From Planomonospora sp. ID67723 (GTDB lineage Bacteria; Actinomycetota; Actinomycetes; Streptosporangiales; Streptosporangiaceae): DNA of 64,000 nucleotides. Below, one piece after another: positions 25,325 through 33,293 of the stretch. How positions within the stretch are numbered: position 1 is the stretch's first letter; each line of letters begins with the position of its first letter. The position numbers were made by a program, and so were the translations under genes. The stretch lies in assembly GCF_015711605.1 (NCBI RefSeq), contig NZ_JABTEZ010000007.1, positions 79,849-143,848 on the forward strand. Direction: 5' to 3'. A model generated the notes under the pieces. The model was not told the origin of the DNA. It saw only the letters and a list, made by a program, of their open reading frames with translations, and made no database searches.

Positions 25325-26416
25325 ATGAAATGGTGGCGGTCTCGCCGCAAGAGCGCGGACGTCCACCCGGTGGTGCAGTCCCACGACTCACTGATGGCAG
25401 CGCTCGACAAGGCCCCCGCGGTGTTGCTGATCGTCAACGAGGCCGGGGACGTCCTGTACCGCAACCAGGCGGCTGACAAGCTCATGCAGGACACGATCGC
25501 GACCTACGGGATCGAGGCCCTGATGATGCTGGCCGAGAGCCTCAAGACCCACCTGCGCAAGGCGTCCTCTTTCCCGTACACCTCGCTGTCCACCCTGGAC
25601 CTCGAAGGTCAGACGACCTACGGGTCGATGGGCTTCGACCGGATTCCCGGCGGCTACATCGTGACCTGGGAGGACGCGACCGATCGGGTGCGGACCGACA
25701 AGGCCGTGCGGGAGCTGAGCCAGGAGCTCTCCGCGACCAGCGCGCTCCTGGCCGAGGCCGGCGAGGAGCTGTCGCGCACCGCCGGGGAGAGCGCGGGGCA
25801 GGCGGAGACCGTCTCGCACAGCTCCACGGAGCTGACCGAGAGCATCCAGGAGATCTCCCAGGGGGTCAGCAGCGCCGCATCCAGCACCGCGACGGCCGTG
25901 GAGTCCGCCCGCGACGCCACCCGCAGGATGGAGCAGCTGCAGGAGTCCAGCCGGCAGATCGGCAGCATCACCAAGCTGATCACCGAGATCGCCGAGCAGA
26001 CCAAGCTGCTCGCCCTGAACGCCACCATCGAGTCCGCCCGCGCCGGTGAGATGGGCAAGGGCTTCGCGGTCGTGGCCAGCGAGGTCAAGGACCTGGCCGC
26101 CCGTACGGCCGAGGCGACCGCCCAGATCACCGACATGATCGACGGCATCCAGGCGGAGAGCACCCAGGCCGCCGCGGGGATCTCCGGCATCGCCAGCCTG
26201 ATCGACGCCGTCGCCGAGCAGCAGACGCTGATCGCCGCCGCGGTGGAGGAGCAGAGCGCGACCAGCGCGGAGATGTCCCGCGGGATGGCCTCGGTCGCCG
26301 GTTCCGGGCAGGCCGCGGCCCAGGCGGCCGAGACCGTGCTCACCGCCGCCGCACGGCTGAGGGACCAGTCCGCGCAGCTCAGCCAGGTGGCCGACGTCGT
26401 GGTGGCCGGGCGCTGA
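25325..26416 (+). CDS. Soluble chemoreceptor with PAS-like N-terminal domain (receptor 3)
   Basis: The 363-residue protein has no membrane segment. Residues about 20-125 form a PAS-like domain ([20 protein letters not shown], then [10 protein letters not shown], then [13 protein letters not shown]). The rest is a short signalling hairpin with tip [21 protein letters not shown] cytoplasmic sensor of redox state or a metabolite fits this layout; no haem or flavin ligand is evident. AAGGAG lies nine bases before the ATG. It lacks HAMP, and its tip differs from the other five receptors, so it may form a separate array. Confidence 0.9.
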   Translation: MKWWRSRRKSADVHPVVQSHDSLMAALDKAPAVLLIVNEAGDVLYRNQAADKLMQDTIATYGIEALMMLAESLKTHLRKASSFPYTSLSTLDLEGQTTYGSMGFDRIPGGYIVTWEDATDRVRTDKAVRELSQELSATSALLAEAGEELSRTAGESAGQAETVSHSSTELTESIQEISQGVSSAASSTATAVESARDATRRMEQLQESSRQIGSITKLITEIAEQTKLLALNATIESARAGEMGKGFAVVASEVKDLAARTAEATAQITDMIDGIQAESTQAAAGISGIASLIDAVAEQQTLIAAAVEEQSATSAEMSRGMASVAGSGQAAAQAAETVLTAAARLRDQSAQLSQVADVVVAGR

Positions 26417-26466
26417 GCCGGGGCACCACGACGGCGCTCTGAGATCGGGCGCAACACGGCGTCCGA

Positions 26467-26500
26467 CCGGGGCCGCTTCCCCGCAGGGAAGCGGCCCCGG
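26467..26500 (+). terminator. Terminator hairpin of chemoreceptor 3
   Basis: A perfect 15-base stem (CCGGGGCCGCTTCCC / GGGAAGCGGCCCCGG) with a CGCA loop, 50 bases after the stop. Confidence 0.8.
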
Positions 26501-26571
26501 TCGCGTCGGCGGGTCGGGGCGGCGGGTCGAGGCGGTCGTTCCCCGGACGGAGGCCCGGCTCGGGAGCGCCC

Positions 26572-26597
26572 CTCAGATAAGGGCGGCTGGTGCCGAT
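26572..26597 (+). promoter_or_regulatory. FliA-type promoter of chemoreceptor 4
   Basis: CTCA, sixteen bases, GCCGAT, about 40 bases before the start of the receptor gene. An inverted repeat GAGAAATATCTC follows in the leader. Confidence 0.75.
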
Positions 26598-26636
26598 GGG
26601 ATGAGAAATATCTCACCACCTCGAAAAGGTGCCATG

Positions 26637-28220
26637 ATGCGTCGACTTGTAAGAGACCTGTCACTCGGCTGGAAGCTCCGCGCGGGGTTCGGCATCGTCC
26701 TGGCACTGCTGATCGTGGTGGTCGCCGACGGTTTCGCCGTCCGCGACGACCTCAACGAGCAGGCCCGCCGGGTGGCCGAGGAGATCGATCCGAAGGCCCG
26801 GACGGTGGCGCTGCTGCAGTTCCGCTTCTCCGACATGTACGGCCTGCAGACCGCCTACACGGCCTCCGAGGCGTCCAGGGACGCCAAGCGCGAGTTCTTC
26901 ATCGGGGCCCGTGACAAGGCCGCCGCGCTGGTCGAGGAGGTCGAGGCGATGGCCTCCCCCGGAGAGCAGCGCGAGGCCGTCGCCACGATCCGCGATGGAT
27001 TCGATGAGTTCATCCGAATTGACGAGCAGGTGTGGACGGCCATGCGGTCAGGTGACCGCGAGGAGGCCGTCCGCCTCAGCAACGACGTCGAGGGCCCGCC
27101 GTACTTCAAGGCCATGGACGCCGCCGCGGCGTTCGACGCCTCGGTCGTGGCCGAGCGCAACGCCCAGCTCGCCGCCCTGGCCGAGAGCCGCGACGCGGCC
27201 AACCGGCGCGCCGGCCTGCTCGCCGCCGTGGCCGTCCTGCTCGGGGCGGCCTGCGCCGTCCTGCTCACCCGTACGGTGCGCAAGCCGGTCGAGCGCGTCG
27301 TCGACATCCTGGAGAAGGTCGCCGGCGGCGACCTGACCCCGCGCCTGGGGATCGACCGCGGCGACGAGATCGGCCGCATGAGCACGGCGCTGGACGAGGC
27401 GCTGGAGCGGATCTCCGGCACCCTGCGGGGCATCGCCGAGAACACCGACCAGGTCGCCCACGCGGCCGGCGACCTGAACGGGCTCGCCGCGAGCCTCAAC
27501 GGCGACTCCGCCCAGGCCTCCGTCGAGGTCGCCTCGGTCGCCTCGGCCGCCGGGGACGTCTCCCACCACCTGGAGAGCGTGGCCAGCGGTTCGGAGGAGA
27601 TGGGGGCCTCGATCAGCGAGATCTCCCGCAACACCTCCGCCGCCGCGTCCGTCGCCGACGCGACGGTCGCCAAGGTGAACGACGCCACCGAGACCGTCGC
27701 CCGTCTCGGCGAGTCGTCCGCCCAGATCAGCAACGTCGTCAAGCTGATCACCTCGATCGCCGAGCAGACCAACCTGCTGGCGCTCAACGCCACCATCGAG
27801 GCCGCCCGCGCCGGCGAGGCCGGCAAGGGCTTCGCGGTCGTGGCGGGCGAGGTCAAGGACCTGGCCCAGGAGACCGCCAAGGCCACCGAGGACATCTCCA
27901 GGCGCGTGCAGGCCATCCAGGCCGACACCGCCGACGCGGTGTCGGCGATCGACCAGATCGCCTCGGTGATCAGCAAGATCAGTGAGGCGCAGCAGACCAT
28001 CGCCGCGGCCGTCGAGGAGCAGACCGCGACCACCGAGGAGATGAACCGCGGCGTCTCCAGCGCCGCCGGGGGCAGCTCCAAGATCGCTGCCAGCATCTCC
28101 GGCGTCTCCGCCGTCGTGGAGCGCGCCCGCCTGGGCGCCGAGCGGTCGCAGCAGTCCGCCGACGCGCTGGCCACGATGAGCGGCGAGCTCCGCCGGCTGG
28201 TCGGCCGGTTCCGCTTCTGA
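26637..28220 (+). CDS. Methyl-accepting chemotaxis protein (receptor 4)
   Basis: The 527-residue receptor has a first membrane helix at about 18-34 (FGIVLALLIVVVADGFAV), a short helical extracytoplasmic sensor (about 35-185), a second membrane helix at about 188-210, a HAMP domain, and the signalling tip [21 protein letters not shown] start at the second of two adjacent ATGs (26637), which gives better spacing from AAAAGG; 26634 is equally in frame. Its sensor domain is poor in recognisable motifs, so the ligand is unknown. Confidence 0.94.
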   Translation: MRRLVRDLSLGWKLRAGFGIVLALLIVVVADGFAVRDDLNEQARRVAEEIDPKARTVALLQFRFSDMYGLQTAYTASEASRDAKREFFIGARDKAAALVEEVEAMASPGEQREAVATIRDGFDEFIRIDEQVWTAMRSGDREEAVRLSNDVEGPPYFKAMDAAAAFDASVVAERNAQLAALAESRDAANRRAGLLAAVAVLLGAACAVLLTRTVRKPVERVVDILEKVAGGDLTPRLGIDRGDEIGRMSTALDEALERISGTLRGIAENTDQVAHAAGDLNGLAASLNGDSAQASVEVASVASAAGDVSHHLESVASGSEEMGASISEISRNTSAAASVADATVAKVNDATETVARLGESSAQISNVVKLITSIAEQTNLLALNATIEAARAGEAGKGFAVVAGEVKDLAQETAKATEDISRRVQAIQADTADAVSAIDQIASVISKISEAQQTIAAAVEEQTATTEEMNRGVSSAAGGSSKIAASISGVSAVVERARLGAERSQQSADALATMSGELRRLVGRFRF

Positions 28221-28231
28221 CCCGAAGTCGC

Positions 28232-28282
28232 CGGTGGATGTCCCGGTTCCTGGAATTCGCCCACGAACCGGGGCATCCACCG
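28232..28282 (+). terminator. Terminator hairpin of chemoreceptor 4
   Basis: CGGTGGATG-T-CCCGGTT pairs with AACCGGG-G-CATCCACCG: a 16-base-pair stem with one internal mismatch and a 17-base loop, twelve bases after the stop. Confidence 0.75.
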
Positions 28283-28476
28283 AGGCGCACCCGGCCTCAT
28301 CCACCGCGACCATCCGCAGTGCTGCGGCCTCCGGGCCCAGGAGGCCGGCAAGAGCCGCCGTCCCCGTGACGGGCACGGTGCCGGGCCGGCTCGGGCTCGG
28401 CTGATCTCCATGTCCGCCGGCCCGGGATCGAAGGGTCCGTGGCCGCCGGACCGGGCGGTGGCGGCCGCCGACCGTC

Positions 28477-28493
28477 GTCAATACAGTATTGAC
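28477..28493. promoter_or_regulatory. Perfect palindrome GTCAATACAGTATTGAC overlapping a start codon
   Basis: Two eight-base arms around a central A, in otherwise very GC-rich DNA, overlap the TTG start of the next gene. Such a placement suits autorepression by that HTH protein. A binding protein at this position would block a leaderless or near-leaderless start. Confidence 0.6.
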
Positions 28494-29376
28494 GGTGCCC
28501 ACGAGAACGATCCGCGCCGTACCGGAGTCCGACGCCCTGCGCCGCGTCGAGGAGATCATCGCTCGGCGCTCCCGCTGCGACGACCCCGACCTGGAGGCCC
28601 TTCCCGACGGGCCGCTCGAGGTGGCCTCCTACGTGGCGGCCCACCGGCGCGTGCCCGGCGAGGTGCTCCGGCGCGACGTCCTGGACGCCCTGGTCCTGCT
28701 GGAGTACGGCAGGCGCGCGATCCCCGCCCTGCCCGGCCGCCTGGACCGGCTGGAGTCCCGGCTCCTCGCCCTCGGTGTCGAGGCCGGGCTGAGTCTGGGG
28801 GAGCTGGCGGGCGCGCTGGGGCTCCGCTCCCGCCAGGCCGTACAGCACCGCATCCTCCGCCACGCCGCCGCCGAACGGGGCGGGCCGCGCAGCGAGGTCG
28901 CCGAGCGGGCCGCACGCCGTACCGAGTCGCGGGAGCGGGCCTGGCTGGACCGGAACGGAGCCGCCCTGCTGACCTGCACCGCCCGGCTGCTGGAGCACCG
29001 CGACCTGCTCGCCACCGCGAGCACCGGCTCCCCCTCCGCGGATCCCGCACCCGGCGTCCCGTCCGAGGGCCCCGCGCCCGCCGCTCCCCCCGGTGCCGCG
29101 TCCGGCCCCGCTCCGGACCCCGCGCGGCTTCCGGACCCCGACCTGGCCGAGGCCTTCGACGAGCTGGCCGAGTCCCTCTCCCGCGTCCCGGACGACCCCG
29201 GCCACCCCGGCCGCGTCACCCGGATCCGCCACCTGGCCGCCCGCCTGCGCCTCCTCCTGGCCGACCTCGCCCCCGCCGCGCTCCCCGGCGACCACCCGGT
29301 CCACGTCCTGCTGGCGCGCACCGCCCGCCTGGCCGCCGCCCACCAGTCCGTGAGCTCCTCCGGCGGGGCCGACTAG
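28489..29376 (+). CDS. HTH protein of unknown function with Pro/Ala-rich insert
   Basis: The 295-residue protein has a helix-turn-helix at about 101-124 (LSLGELAGALGLRSRQAVQH), preceded by a helical domain and followed by a Pro/Ala/Ser-rich linker (about 170-215) and a helical C-terminus. The TTG at 28489 or the GTG at 28495 would be the start, with almost no room for a leader, and a palindrome overlaps both. It is probably a self-regulated DNA-binding protein. I do not recognise a named family with confidence. Confidence 0.65.
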   Translation: MTVPTRTIRAVPESDALRRVEEIIARRSRCDDPDLEALPDGPLEVASYVAAHRRVPGEVLRRDVLDALVLLEYGRRAIPALPGRLDRLESRLLALGVEAGLSLGELAGALGLRSRQAVQHRILRHAAAERGGPRSEVAERAARRTESRERAWLDRNGAALLTCTARLLEHRDLLATASTGSPSADPAPGVPSEGPAPAAPPGAASGPAPDPARLPDPDLAEAFDELAESLSRVPDDPGHPGRVTRIRHLAARLRLLLADLAPAALPGDHPVHVLLARTARLAAAHQSVSSSGGAD

Positions 29377-29411
29377 GTGTACACAATGAGCACATGCATT
29401 AATGTGTCCAC
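29377..29411 (+). promoter_or_regulatory. Operator region of the Phd/RelE pair with TGTACA core
   Basis: GTGTACAC (29377-29384) is followed by ACACA...TGTGT imperfect inverted repeats up to the antitoxin start. As I recall, TGTACA hexamers are the recognised core of YefM-YoeB operators, which fits a Phd/YefM-type antitoxin here. Confidence 0.5.
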
Positions 29412-29708
29412 ATGGAGATGGAGCAGATCGGGATCGTCGAAGCCCGTAAGCGCCTGGGCACCCTGGTGTCCCGCGCCGTGCACGGCCACATCCCGGTGCG
29501 CATCAGCCGCTCGGCCGACGAGCACGCCGTGCTCATCGGCGAAGAGGAGTACGCCGAGCTCCAGCGGCTCCGGGCGCAAGCCGAGGTCGCGGAGATGAAG
29601 GAACGCATGGCGGCCGTGGAGCGCGGCGAGGCCCGGCTGACCGGCTTCGCCGGCAAGGAGGCGGCCTACGCCCACTTCGGCGTGCCGCTGCCGGGCACAC
29701 GTGACTGA
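29412..29708 (+). CDS. Phd/YefM-family antitoxin
   Basis: The 98-residue protein opens IGIVEARKRLGTLVSRAVHG and continues PVRISRSADEHAVLIGEEEY, the Phd/YefM DNA-binding fold. The C-terminal half is charged and probably disordered when free, as in toxin-binding tails. Its stop overlaps the toxin start (TGATG), indicating coupled translation. It should neutralise the toxin and repress its own operon. Confidence 0.85.
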   Translation: MEMEQIGIVEARKRLGTLVSRAVHGHIPVRISRSADEHAVLIGEEEYAELQRLRAQAEVAEMKERMAAVERGEARLTGFAGKEAAYAHFGVPLPGTRD

Positions 29709-29944
29709 TGCGGACCGTTCTGTGGAGCTCCCAGGCCGAGGAGTCGGTCCTGAAGCTGCCGCTCGGCCTGCGCGCGGCCGTCCTGGAGACGGTCTACTCC
29801 CTGCCGGAGGAGCCCGAGCCGCTCGGCACGCGGCCGTACGGGATGATCCCGGCCGCTTTCGAGATCGTGACGGACTCCTTCACATTGCGCTACACCTACG
29901 GCGACGACCACGTGTCCGTCTGGGTCGTCCGGGCCAACACCTGA
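29708..29944 (+). CDS. RelE/ParE-superfamily toxin
   Basis: The 78-residue product has the size and strand pattern of RelE-type mRNA interferases: MRTVLWSSQAEESVLKLPLG, then a helix, then three strands ending FTLRYTYGDDHVSVWVVRAN. Its place just after a Phd/YefM antitoxin supports this. Catalytic residues in this family vary and cannot be assigned with certainty here. Confidence 0.75.
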   Translation: MRTVLWSSQAEESVLKLPLGLRAAVLETVYSLPEEPEPLGTRPYGMIPAAFEIVTDSFTLRYTYGDDHVSVWVVRANT

Positions 29945-29968
29945 TCCGGGAGTCCTGAGCGCGCGGGG

Positions 29969-29998
29969 CCGTCCGGCGGGAGGCACCCCGCCGGACGG
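29969..29998 (+). terminator. Terminator hairpin of the toxin-antitoxin pair
   Basis: CCGTCCGGCGGG pairs perfectly with CCCGCCGGACGG over a six-base loop, 24 bases after the toxin stop. Confidence 0.75.
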
Positions 29999-30048
29999 CG
30001 TCCCGCATGTTTCTCGCCGGACGCGCCTCTCCCCGGCCCCGCGGCCGG

Positions 30049-30513
30049 TCATGCCTGCCGGAATGATCCAAGAATGTCCAGGTAGTGCGGGTTGTACATG
30101 ACGCCCAGGATGTTGCCGAACGGATCGGTCACCGAGGCCGTCACGAACCCCTTGCCGCGGTCCACGGGCCTGTCGTGCTCCACCGCCCCCATGGCCAGCA
30201 GCTTCTCGAAGACCGCCTGCACGTCGTCGACGTGCCAGTACACGATGGCTCCGGCCGGACCGGACGACGGGCGCCAGGGCGCGTAGCGGCTGTCGATGAT
30301 GCCCAGCTCGTGCTGGTAGTCGCCGAGGCGGAATTCGACGTACCCCAGGCTGCCGTCCGGTCCGTGGCGGTTGAAGTACGGCTCCAGGCCCAGCAGTTCG
30401 GTGTACCACCGCTTGGCCGCCTCCAGATCGTCGGCGTAGAACGAGACGGTGGTGAGTCCTCGCAGCATCTGTGCTCCCTGGGTCGCGGCGGGATCCGCCG
30501 TGGTGACTGACAC
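30049..30513 (-). CDS. VOC-superfamily (glyoxalase/bleomycin-resistance-like) protein
   Basis: The product carries two beta-alpha-beta-beta-beta units typical of VOC proteins: VSFYADDLEAAKRWYTELLG, then VEFRLGDYQHELGI, then YWHVDDVQAVFEKLLAMG and VTDPFGNILGVMYNP. These proteins bind a metal and a small hydrophobic or electrophilic compound. The GTG at 30513 (154 residues) and the ATG at 30468 (139 residues) both have good ribosome binding sites. A strong inverted repeat lies directly upstream, so the gene is probably regulated, but the usual neighbouring regulator is absent. Confidence 0.85.
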   Translation of the reverse strand: MSVTTADPAATQGAQMLRGLTTVSFYADDLEAAKRWYTELLGLEPYFNRHGPDGSLGYVEFRLGDYQHELGIIDSRYAPWRPSSGPAGAIVYWHVDDVQAVFEKLLAMGAVEHDRPVDRGKGFVTASVTDPFGNILGVMYNPHYLDILGSFRQA

Positions 30514-30530
30514 AGATCATTCTCCGCTTC

Positions 30531-30555
30531 AAAGTGCTCATCCACTGAGCACTTT
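30531..30555. promoter_or_regulatory. Inverted repeat AAAGTGCTCA-N5-TGAGCACTTT upstream of the VOC gene
   Basis: Ten-base perfect arms lie 18 bases before the GTG of the VOC gene. On the plus strand the repeat is followed by a T-run, so it could also work as a terminator for plus-strand transcripts, but no plus gene ends nearby. I favour an operator for a regulator encoded elsewhere. Confidence 0.5.
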
Positions 30556-30651
30556 TTTCGGCGAAGTCAATTTCGTGCCGACCTCCAGGAGGTTCCAGCC
30601 GACATCCGGCAGTCGATCTCCGCATGGCCGTACCGGAACGCGGGAACGCCG

Positions 30652-30687
30652 AAGGCGCCGCCCCCCACGGGAGGGGGACGGCGCCTT
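30652..30687 (-). terminator. Terminator hairpin of the che operon
   Basis: AAGGCGCCG and CGGCGCCTT form the base of a hairpin with a C-run facing a G-run in the middle, 39 bases after the stop at 30726. Confidence 0.7.
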
Positions 30688-30725
30688 GCGGGTTGAACTC
30701 CCTGTCCGGCCGGGCTGCGGGCCGG

Positions 30726-31214
30726 TCAGCCGGCCAGGGAGAGCCAGAACTTCCCCTTGCCGTACCCGCCGATCTCGACCACCAGATCGAGGCGGGCACC
30801 GAGGGCGAGCAGGCGGGCGATGGCGTCCGCCGGCGCGGTCTCGCCGGGCATGTACGACTCGTACAGCTTCAGGTGAGGCAAGTCCAACTGGTTGAGCATG
30901 CCGGTGATGATGTTGCAGACCTCGCGCACGTTGTCCGCGAGCATCGGGGTCAGCTCCCCGTCCTCGATCGACGCCTCCGCACCGCCGGCCGGGATCAGGC
31001 CGATGGCCGCCCCGGCGTAGGAGGCGAGCTTGAGGTCCATGCCTGCCACTGCCGTGAGTTTCCTCGAGTTGTCGACGTAGAGGGCTACGACCGCCTTGTT
31101 CAGGTCGGCGGTGACCGCGGGGTCGGTTGCGCCCACGGTGACAGGACGGCCGAGCAGGTCCTCGAACAGGTCCTTGATGTTCTTCGGGACCGGAAGTGTC
31201 GACATGGCAGGCAT
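30726..31214 (-). CDS. CheX/CheC-like protein of unknown activity, last gene of the che operon
   Basis: The 162-residue protein is not a clear family member, but it contains MLADNVREVCNIITGMLNQ, which resembles the helix of CheX/CheC phosphatases that carries an E-x-x-N pair (here EVCN). The rest is alpha/beta with LKLASYAGAAIGLIPAGGAE. It lies in a che operon directly after a cheY, which supports a role in clearing phosphate from CheY or in adaptation. Start at 31214 or, in frame, at 31205. Confidence 0.6.
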   Translation of the reverse strand: MPAMSTLPVPKNIKDLFEDLLGRPVTVGATDPAVTADLNKAVVALYVDNSRKLTAVAGMDLKLASYAGAAIGLIPAGGAEASIEDGELTPMLADNVREVCNIITGMLNQLDLPHLKLYESYMPGETAPADAIARLLALGARLDLVVEIGGYGKGKFWLSLAG

Positions 31215-31577
31215 CTACCCCAGGATCGGACCGAGAACGTCGGTGAAATTGTCCGCGGTGAACGGCTTGGTGATCAGGAAGAGTGCACCGGCCTGCTCGG
31301 CCATCTGCCGCATCTCGTCAGTGCCCTCCGAAGTGACGAACCCGAACGGCACGTTCACCCCACCGGCTCGCAGTGCCCGCAGAACCTCGATGCCGGTCAT
31401 TTCTGGCATGTTCCAGTCCGAGAGAACCAGGTCGGGCTTCTCGGAGATCGCGAGGTCGTGAGCCTCGCGACCGTCGGCCGCCTCGACGAGCTCGTGCCCG
31501 CCGAAACCGGCCTGACGCAGGGTCCTCGTGACGATCTGACGCATGACCCGGCTGTCGTCAGCGATGAGAATCTTCAT
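31215..31577 (-). CDS. cheY: Single-domain response regulator CheY
   Basis: The 120-residue receiver domain starts MKILIADDSRVMRQIVTRTL. The acidic pocket (DD), the phosphorylation Asp in LVLSDWNMPEMTG, the Thr/Ser in GFVTSEG and the Lys in LITKPF are all present. The motif DWNMPEMTG is typical of CheY that binds the flagellar switch. The ATG at 31577 is chosen; the longer frame overlaps the cheX end. It is one of two CheY genes in this operon. Confidence 0.93.
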   Translation of the reverse strand: MKILIADDSRVMRQIVTRTLRQAGFGGHELVEAADGREAHDLAISEKPDLVLSDWNMPEMTGIEVLRALRAGGVNVPFGFVTSEGTDEMRQMAEQAGALFLITKPFTADNFTDVLGPILG

Positions 31578-31591
31578 GATGTGAGGTTTCC

Positions 31592-32053
31592 TTACCCAGT
31601 GCTCTTGCTGGTCCACACACTGATCGCGATCGGCTCGTTCTGCCAGCTACCCCGCAGGTGGCAGACCTCCACCGCCGCCGGCCACTTATTGACACCTTCG
31701 TCGATTGTCGCCACGTGCGGGAGGGAGAGCAGGGAGCCGTCGGGCAAAAGGCTCTTGACGTTGCCGCCGATCACGTTCACCAGCTCGCCGACGGCGTCGG
31801 CGATGTCGTCGCGGGTGACCTCCTCGTCCTCCATGCCCATCAGCGCGGAGGCCGCCAGTTTGGAGGCCGGCTCGGAGAAGGACATGACGACATGTCCTTC
31901 CCAGGCGCCCGTCACCGAGACCGCGGCGATCACGCAGGGCATGCCCGGGGCCTCCTCCGAGGGGAGGAAGGGGTTGATCCCCTCGGGATCGAGGTAGGAG
32001 AGCCAGACCTGCTCGGTGATGGCCTGCAGGTCGTCAGTGGTGGGAGAGGTCAT
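31592..32053 (-). CDS. cheX: CheY-P phosphatase CheX
   Basis: The 153-residue protein is a CheX: the active helix reads DAVGELVNVIGGNVKSLLPD, containing E-x-x-N, the residues that dephosphorylate CheY-P. It follows cheY (four-base overlap with that gene's end) and precedes another cheY. It probably terminates the signal, since CheZ is absent from actinobacteria. Confidence 0.88.
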   Translation of the reverse strand: MTSPTTDDLQAITEQVWLSYLDPEGINPFLPSEEAPGMPCVIAAVSVTGAWEGHVVMSFSEPASKLAASALMGMEDEEVTRDDIADAVGELVNVIGGNVKSLLPDGSLLSLPHVATIDEGVNKWPAAVEVCHLRGSWQNEPIAISVWTSKSTG

Positions 32054-32436
32054 GACAGGGTTCCGCTCGGTACGAGGCCCAGGAGGGCCAGCTTCTCCGT
32101 AATGGCGTCGGGGGTGAACGGCTTGATGACGTATTCGTGCGCCCCGGCGGCCAGCGCGCGGACGATCTGCCCGTGCTCGCTCTCCGTGGTCACCATCATC
32201 AGCGTTATCTGCCGGAACCGCTCCTGGGAGCGGACCGCCGAGACGAACTCCAGCCCGTTCATCTCCGGCATGTTCCAGTCGATGAGCGCCACCTGCGGCG
32301 GCTCACTCATCGACTCCAGCAGGTCCAGGGCCTCTCGGCCATTGCCGGCTTCGTGTACTTCGAAGCCCAGCTGCGTGACGATGCGGCGCAGGATGAGGCG
32401 CATCGCTCGCGAGTCGTCGATCACCATGGCGTGCAC
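32050..32436 (-). CDS. cheY: Single-domain response regulator CheY (second copy)
   Basis: The 128-residue receiver begins MHAMVIDDSRAMRLILRRIV and has the phosphoacceptor in VALIDWNMPEMNG, TTES and YVIKPF. It differs enough from the other copy (about 40 per cent by eye) to be a distinct paralogue. One may drive the motor and the other act as a phosphate sink, but the sequence does not say which. It starts with a GTG at 32436. Confidence 0.93.
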   Translation of the reverse strand: MHAMVIDDSRAMRLILRRIVTQLGFEVHEAGNGREALDLLESMSEPPQVALIDWNMPEMNGLEFVSAVRSQERFRQITLMMVTTESEHGQIVRALAAGAHEYVIKPFTPDAITEKLALLGLVPSGTLS

Positions 32437-32443
32437 CGCGGTG

Positions 32444-33289
32444 TCACCCCTTTCTCATTGCGCCGACCGGCGCAGTGGTCGCGGCGCGTGGCCTGTATGC
32501 CGACGCGCGCCCGGCGACGACGCGTTCGAACCCGTCGTCGATCCCGATGGTCGTCTCGGCCGCTCCAAGGAAGAGCCAGCCGTCCGGACGCATCAGGCTG
32601 CGGATACGCCGCAACACGGAACGTTTGGTCTCCAGATCGAAGTAGATGAGGACGTTGCGCAGGAACACCACGTCGAAGGGCTGCACCGGCGGCAGTGGCG
32701 CCGCCAGGTTCACCTTCTGGAACGTGATGTTGCGACGCAGCGCGTCGTTCACCTGCCATTCCGTACCCGCTCGCTGGAAGTACTTCACCAGCATCGGGAC
32801 AGGCAGTCCCCGGTTCACTTCGAGCTGGCTGTAGCGGCCGTTCTTCGCCCGCTCGAGCATCTCCGCGGAGATGTCGGTCGCGAGGATCTCGTACTGCCGG
32901 CTGCTCTTCAGAGTCTCCTCCAGGAGCATGGCCAGGCCGTACGGCTCCTGACCGCTGGAGCAGGCGGCCGACCAGACGCGCAGCTTCTGCATGGGTGTGC
33001 GCTGCTCCATGAGGCCGGGCAGCACGATGTCGGTGAACGCGCTGAACGGCTCACGGTCGCGCAGCCACGACGTCTCGTTGGTGGTCAGAGCATCGACGAT
33101 CTGGTCGGCGAGCGCGCGCTCGCGCTGTGCCCGCGCGACGAACTCCGACACCGAGGGGGTGCCGGTCCGCCGGGCGAGCGGCAGCAGCCGCGCCTCTACC
33201 AGATATTCCTTGCCCGTCTCGAGGACGATCGCCGCCTCGCGCCGGACGAGCCCGCTTACGAAGGCGAACTCCTGTTGGGTCAGAGCCAT
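32444..33289 (-). CDS. cheR: Chemoreceptor methyltransferase CheR
   Basis: CheR methylates glutamates of chemoreceptors using S-adenosylmethionine. The 281-residue protein has the N-terminal helical domain (EFAFVSGLVRREAAIVLETG), an active-site Arg in TTNETSWLRD, the SAM motif RVWSAACSSGQEPYGLAM and VVFLRNVLIYFD. The ATG at 33289, with GAGGATGACC upstream, lies four bases after the cheB stop. Confidence 0.95.
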   Translation of the reverse strand: MALTQQEFAFVSGLVRREAAIVLETGKEYLVEARLLPLARRTGTPSVSEFVARAQRERALADQIVDALTTNETSWLRDREPFSAFTDIVLPGLMEQRTPMQKLRVWSAACSSGQEPYGLAMLLEETLKSSRQYEILATDISAEMLERAKNGRYSQLEVNRGLPVPMLVKYFQRAGTEWQVNDALRRNITFQKVNLAAPLPPVQPFDVVFLRNVLIYFDLETKRSVLRRIRSLMRPDGWLFLGAAETTIGIDDGFERVVAGRASAYRPRAATTAPVGAMRKG

Positions 33290-33293
33290 CGGG

